A stretch of 19,230 bases of DNA, from assembly GCA_910579335.1 (NCBI GenBank), contig CAJTUQ010000033.1:5799-25028 (forward strand). The letters are read 5' to 3'. Below the pieces are notes generated by a model. That model was not told where the DNA came from and did not search any database. It saw only the letters and a list, made by a program, of their open reading frames with translations. This document shows positions 15,686 to 19,230 of the stretch, piece by piece (position 1 is the first letter of the stretch; every line of letters starts with the position of its first letter). The DNA comes from an uncultured Dorea sp. GTDB lineage: Bacteria > Bacillota > Clostridia > Lachnospirales > Lachnospiraceae. Made by a program: the position numbers and the translations under genes.

Positions 15686-15817
15686 ACTATCGTCTCTCTC
15701 CTTTTTTGAAAATACCTTTTCCGGTTTTCCAGGTAATCCCTGCCTTTATTAATAGCTCTTACAGCCTTTTCATCCAAGATTTCCCCGTCATTGCACACAC
15801 AGATGCCGGTATCTGTA

Positions 15818-15856
15818 TAAAAATTACCCTTCCGCTCCGTTGGGAACGAAAGGGTA
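15818..15856 (-). terminator. Intrinsic terminator of the racemase/permease operon
   Basis: A 14-bp stem (minus-strand TACCCTTTCGTTCC at 15843-15856 against GGAGCGGAAGGGTA at 15825-15838, with G-U pairs, loop CAAC) is followed by ATTTTTA. It begins 22 bases after the stop at 15879. Between it and the cobalamin promoter (15686-15817) I see no gene with a credible start. Confidence 0.85.
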
Positions 15857-15878
15857 TGTATAAAAAATACGAAATGTT

Positions 15879-17474
15879 TCAAATATTTCTGCGAAGTAGT
15901 TCCATATACATTACAAGGCCTTCACACATCACCGGATCCAGAACAGGGATTCCTGTGACCGCTTCCAACTTAGGAGCAATCCCTATCGATGCCATGCCGG
16001 TACAAGCAAGCGCTATAACATCCGCTCCGTTTTCTTTCAGGGACTTCGCTTTTTCACAGACAGCGTTCCACCCTTCTTCTCCTTGTAGATCCAGTGTACA
16101 ATGTACGCCGTCCGGAACGGCATTGTCAATCAGGCGTTCTTTCAACACTTTTTTATAATTTTCCGGCGCATCTTCAATGATTCCCAGTGAATACACTCTT
16201 TCTCCATAACGAAGCGCCATCAGCGCAGTGCTTTCACCTGCCCCGACGAGCGGAACAGACAACTCTCTGCGGATAAGATCAAGTCCGGGATCACCGCAAC
16301 AGCTTAAAATAACTCCATCCGCTCCCAGTTCTTCAAACTCCTTTGCCAGCTTTTGAATCTTCGGAATTGCTGCCGCTTCACTTGCTTCATCATGTATGCC
16401 TTCCGGCTGGTCGGGAATACATCTGGAAATTACCGAAAATTCCGGAAACCACGATTCCAGCAACCGGCCGTGGCGTTCACATTCCGCCTTTTCCTGCGTC
16501 ACCACCCGGATAACGCCTATCAGATATTTTTTTTCTGCTCTCTTTCCAAATCCCTGAAATCTTGTCATACTTCCGTATAATTTTTGAATGCGTGCGTACT
16601 CTTCCTTATCGTAAAAATCACATACGCCCTGACCAAATTCTTTTGCGACTTCTATCACAAAACGGGCCGCTTCTTCTACATCTGTCAGTTGTGTTGCTCC
16701 TGTCGCACATCCCGGAACAATTGTTTCTGTAGTAACCGCAACGCCTACAACCGGCGCACTTGTTGCAACTGATGGTTGAAGAATACTATTAATATGGAAC
16801 AAATCGTTTCCATATGGAGTAACATCCTGCTGAGTCAACGCAAATACCCTTGGACGCCGTCCGGTTGTGATCTCCATAAGATCCAGAAGTCTTTCACTCA
16901 CCCTTAAAATATAGCCATCTTTTACTGTCGGAGAAATGAAGAACCCTCTTTCATTGGCAATTCGGTTTCCTTTCGTTGTATCAATAGATAAGATTGCGTC
17001 CATTTCTTCCGTAACCTCATCTTGATTTACCTGATACATTTCAACCGGCGCCCCCATAAACGGAACCGGCTCATGAGGCTTCGTCGGCGCATCCGGGCAT
17101 ACATGTGTAGATACGATTACATCACCCTGCAGACAATCCCCCTTCCTCTGCATATCAAGAAGCTTTGCCGCCGCCGTTAATGCAGCCAGCGCCCCGTCTC
17201 CATCTGATACAAAGCCCACTCTTTCCGGTCTTGCCCCCAAGCCGCCCAGTCGGCCTAAAATTCCAATCGTCGGTGCTTCTCCGCCATTTCTTTTTCCATT
17301 TTCTCCAGGAATCACAACTCTTACCATATGAGTAACGCCTTGCTCTCCCTCTAAAATATGTGTTTCCGCCAGGCAGTCAGGACTGATTCTTTTCAGATAT
17401 TCAACTACACGCTCACCGTCTGCCTTTCCATCATCTAAAATATCATATAAATCTAACATCTGTCTGTAAAGCAT
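15879..17474 (-). CDS. DUF1177 protein fused to Asp/Glu/hydantoin racemase domain
   Basis: This 531-residue protein joins two families usually encoded separately. Residues 1-300 match DUF1177 (LDLYDILDDGKADGERVV, IGILGRLGGLGARPERVGFV, ILSIDTTKGN, VVPGCATGA-like IVPGCATGATQ), whose activity is unknown. Residues 315-531 are an Asp/Glu/hydantoin racemase-type domain with SCCGDPGLD (Cys392/393) and ALACTGM (Cys491), the two-cysteine acid/base pair, plus VGAGESTALMAL. It begins 2 bases after the permease stop with a GGGGGAA site. With the permease and amidohydrolase it suggests use of a racemic hydantoin-like or N-carbamoyl compound; substrate unknown. Confidence 0.88.
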   Translation of the reverse strand: MLYRQMLDLYDILDDGKADGERVVEYLKRISPDCLAETHILEGEQGVTHMVRVVIPGENGKRNGGEAPTIGILGRLGGLGARPERVGFVSDGDGALAALTAAAKLLDMQRKGDCLQGDVIVSTHVCPDAPTKPHEPVPFMGAPVEMYQVNQDEVTEEMDAILSIDTTKGNRIANERGFFISPTVKDGYILRVSERLLDLMEITTGRRPRVFALTQQDVTPYGNDLFHINSILQPSVATSAPVVGVAVTTETIVPGCATGATQLTDVEEAARFVIEVAKEFGQGVCDFYDKEEYARIQKLYGSMTRFQGFGKRAEKKYLIGVIRVVTQEKAECERHGRLLESWFPEFSVISRCIPDQPEGIHDEASEAAAIPKIQKLAKEFEELGADGVILSCCGDPGLDLIRRELSVPLVGAGESTALMALRYGERVYSLGIIEDAPENYKKVLKERLIDNAVPDGVHCTLDLQGEEGWNAVCEKAKSLKENGADVIALACTGMASIGIAPKLEAVTGIPVLDPVMCEGLVMYMELLRRNI

Positions 17475-17476
17475 TT

Positions 17477-18835
17477 TTATTCCCCCTGTTTTAAATTCTT
17501 TTTATTAAATACTGGATACAGTGCACAATTTAAAGTAAATGCGACAATAATTCCTACTACCGGAATCGGAATGCTCTCAGAAAGTTTCACCATAAATGGC
17601 ACTCCAAAACCTGTCGGCGGATTCGACATGGTAAGTCCTACTAAAGCTGCCACACCCCAGGCGATCATCGCATTCCACTTCCAATCCGGAAGCTTGTTGT
17701 CCCGTATCAGACCGAAATCGTATCCTTTCTTATTCAGGAAAAAGAAATCTGATGCCATGACACCTGCAACCGCCGGAATTGTCGATGTTAAAATCGTCAG
17801 GAAATTCATATAATATTTCTGCACGCCAATTGCTGAAATAACTGTACTTATAAGACCTACAATCAATGTCAGTTTCCAGCGTACATATGGAAATTTTCCA
17901 TTAATTGCATTGGATAATCCAAGAACAGAAGAGTACAGATTATTATCATTTGTTGTCCACTGAGCAAGAATTAAAACAATCGCTGCAATAATACCAAGCC
18001 CCAGCTTTGAAATCATGACTTCTACAATATTCCAGTTCTGGAACGCATATGTAAACAATGCTCCGAGGAATAAGATCGGAAGGTAGCCAATAAAATATCC
18101 GAGCAGGCATCCGATCACGGAATCTTTTGGTCTCTTAGAATATCTTGTAAAATCCGATACAATTGTAACGCCTACCGCAAAGTTCCCTACTACTGCTGCT
18201 ACACCAACCGTCAATGGAATCGAAGCTTCTACCGGACCCGATGATATAATTTCGGAAAAAGGGACTCGTCTTAAAGTCATCCCCACCGCCACGATAGAAA
18301 GGATAAATAATAATGGAACCGCCACACTTGAGAGCATTTTAATTCCTTTGTAACCGATAATCGCTGTCAGCATCATTGCCAGCGCTCCCAATACCGTGAA
18401 TAATGTCTGCGGTAATTCCGGTCCTCCAGTTTCTTTTACTAATGCGACTACCGTATTTCCAAACAAGTCTGCCTGGAATGCAAACCAGCCAAAACTAGAA
18501 ATCGCCAGTATTAATCCAAAAATTCGTGCCCCATTTGTTCCAAAACAAAATCTTGATCCCATCGAAGAAGACAAGTGTGTCTTCGCCCCTACGGCTCCCA
18601 CTGTCGCCGCAATAATTGTCAAAATAACCGATCCAAGTATTGCTGCGATAACCATATCCTTAAACCCAAGTCCGTTCGCAAGTATTCCGCCTGTCGAAAT
18701 TGCCGCCAGGCAAAACCCACAGCCAATCCACACTGCTCCCTGACTCAGCCAGGACATATGCACTTCCTCCGGTACCGGAGTTGCTTCGTAATCATTAAAC
18801 TGTTCTTCTACCTTTTTATTCTTTTCATCACCCAT
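17477..18835 (-). CDS. NCS1-family cytosine/purine/hydantoin permease
   Basis: A 452-residue membrane transporter with about 12 hydrophobic segments. Its N-terminal cytoplasmic tail leads into VHMSWLSQGAVWIGCGFCLA, and it keeps the NCS1 features SSSMGSRFCFGTNGA, SSFGWFAFQADLFG and the WTTNDNNLYSS stretch. NCS1 carriers import nucleobases, hydantoins or allantoin, often with Na+ or H+. An AGGAGAG site precedes the ATG; the gene lies 18 bases after the amidohydrolase stop. It resembles CodB-like members, but the substrate is not deducible. Confidence 0.93.
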   Translation of the reverse strand: MGDEKNKKVEEQFNDYEATPVPEEVHMSWLSQGAVWIGCGFCLAAISTGGILANGLGFKDMVIAAILGSVILTIIAATVGAVGAKTHLSSSMGSRFCFGTNGARIFGLILAISSFGWFAFQADLFGNTVVALVKETGGPELPQTLFTVLGALAMMLTAIIGYKGIKMLSSVAVPLLFILSIVAVGMTLRRVPFSEIISSGPVEASIPLTVGVAAVVGNFAVGVTIVSDFTRYSKRPKDSVIGCLLGYFIGYLPILFLGALFTYAFQNWNIVEVMISKLGLGIIAAIVLILAQWTTNDNNLYSSVLGLSNAINGKFPYVRWKLTLIVGLISTVISAIGVQKYYMNFLTILTSTIPAVAGVMASDFFFLNKKGYDFGLIRDNKLPDWKWNAMIAWGVAALVGLTMSNPPTGFGVPFMVKLSESIPIPVVGIIVAFTLNCALYPVFNKKNLKQGE

Positions 18836-18853
18836 ACTTTTATCTCTCCTGTT

Positions 18854-19230
18854 TTAGTATTCTGTATATTCTGATAACAATTTGTAGCTATCCGGCCTTC
18901 TGTCTTTTAAATAATGAATATCAAGGCGCGCTTTTGTAAGCTGCTCCAGATCAATATGTGCATACACAATCTCTTCTTTTTCTTCCTTGCTCTCTGCGAT
19001 AATCTTGCCTCGCCAGTCAGCCACCTTACTATTTCCAAACATGTACAAATCATCCTCGCGGCCAAAGCGATTGACTCCCGCCACATAGAGCGTGTTCTCC
19101 AATGCCCTTTGTGGGATATTTAAATTCCACATATCCCAATCCTGAATCCTCCATGCACTCGGCATAAAGATCAGCTCTGCTCCTTTCAGGGTAAGTATTC
19201 TTGCAACCTCCGGGAATCCGGCATCGTAGC
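18854..19230 (-). CDS. Nitrilase-superfamily carbon-nitrogen hydrolase, partial (5' end beyond right edge)
   Basis: The last 125 residues of an amidase of the carbon-nitrogen hydrolase superfamily. The visible part starts YDAGFPEVARILTLKGAE and continues LIFMPSAWRI, ALENTLYVAGVNRFG, MFGNSKVADWRG and HYLKDRRPDSYK, the normal C-terminal half. The two edge bases GC fit the catalytic Cys codon (TGC) that precedes YD in this family; the Glu and Lys of the triad lie outside. Members hydrolyse N-carbamoyl amino acids, N-carbamoylputrescine, beta-ureidopropionate or simple amides. First visible gene of the permease/racemase operon. Confidence 0.93.
   Translation of the reverse strand, partial: YDAGFPEVARILTLKGAELIFMPSAWRIQDWDMWNLNIPQRALENTLYVAGVNRFGREDDLYMFGNSKVADWRGKIIAESKEEKEEIVYAHIDLEQLTKARLDIHYLKDRRPDSYKLLSEYTEY

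Noticed and set aside
15682..15882. 66-codon minus-strand ORF starting with TTG at 15882
   Set aside because: Its start overlaps the racemase stop without a ribosome site and its first third is the intrinsic terminator. The later part looks somewhat coding-like but has no start of its own; at most a gene remnant.
1..19230. CRISPR arrays, tRNA/rRNA genes, insertion sequences or phage attachment sites
   Set aside because: No regularly spaced repeats, tRNA-like folds, transposase genes or flanking duplications were seen.

Overview
The window looks like a chromosomal segment of a gut-type anaerobic clostridium, probably Lachnospiraceae. The reasons are strong AGGAGG ribosome sites, anaerobic (Cbi-type) cobalamin genes, a clostridial 4-hydroxybutyrate dehydrogenase, LytTR two-component regulators and protein sequences of clostridial character. 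The species cannot be fixed from sequence alone. Every gene except one lies on the minus strand, so transcription runs right to left.

Region 1 (about 1-9760) is a class II lanthipeptide cluster with its regulators. In transcription order it holds: a helical protein of unknown function (8721-9308); a LytTR response regulator (8018-8743); an intergenic stretch with a LytTR-type operator and promoter, a putative small RNA and a terminator; a second, near-identical operator and promoter; a LytTR regulator broken by a small deletion (6903-7611); an AgrC/ComD-like histidine kinase (5572-6906); a 49-residue lanthipeptide precursor (5394-5543); an attenuating hairpin; an intact LanM synthetase (2298-5318); a protein with a C-terminal Hint (Hedgehog/intein-like) autoprocessing domain (672-2204); and an unidentified partial gene at the left edge. 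A divergent XRE repressor-like gene (9437-9757) faces the start of the locus across a palindromic operator. No LanT transporter/protease or immunity gene is inside the window; they may lie beyond the left edge.

Region 2 (9853-15685) is a tightly packed anaerobic cobalamin (corrin ring) operon, cbiD-cbiL-[4-hydroxybutyrate dehydrogenase]-cbiF-cbiG-cbiH. It starts from a good sigma-A promoter through a short leader with two hairpins. I see no canonical cobalamin riboswitch. The dehydrogenase embedded in the operon is unexpected. cbiK/X, cbiET, cbiC, cbiJ, cbiA, cbiP and cbiB must be elsewhere.

Region 3 (15818-19230) is the end of a catabolic operon: a nitrilase-superfamily amidohydrolase (partial), an NCS1 nucleobase/hydantoin permease, and a fusion of DUF1177 to an Asp/Glu/hydantoin racemase domain, closed by a strong intrinsic terminator. 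Together they suggest uptake and breakdown of a hydantoin-like or pyrimidine-like compound or an N-carbamoyl/amide product; the substrate is inferred only.

The most novel part is the lanthipeptide locus. It has a compact 14-residue core with a cytolysin-like TTxxC start, a Hedgehog-like Hint protein as operon partner, duplicated LytTR operators one of which appears to drive a small RNA (an arrangement recalling agr/RNAIII), and a frameshifted cognate regulator that the upstream paralogue may replace.
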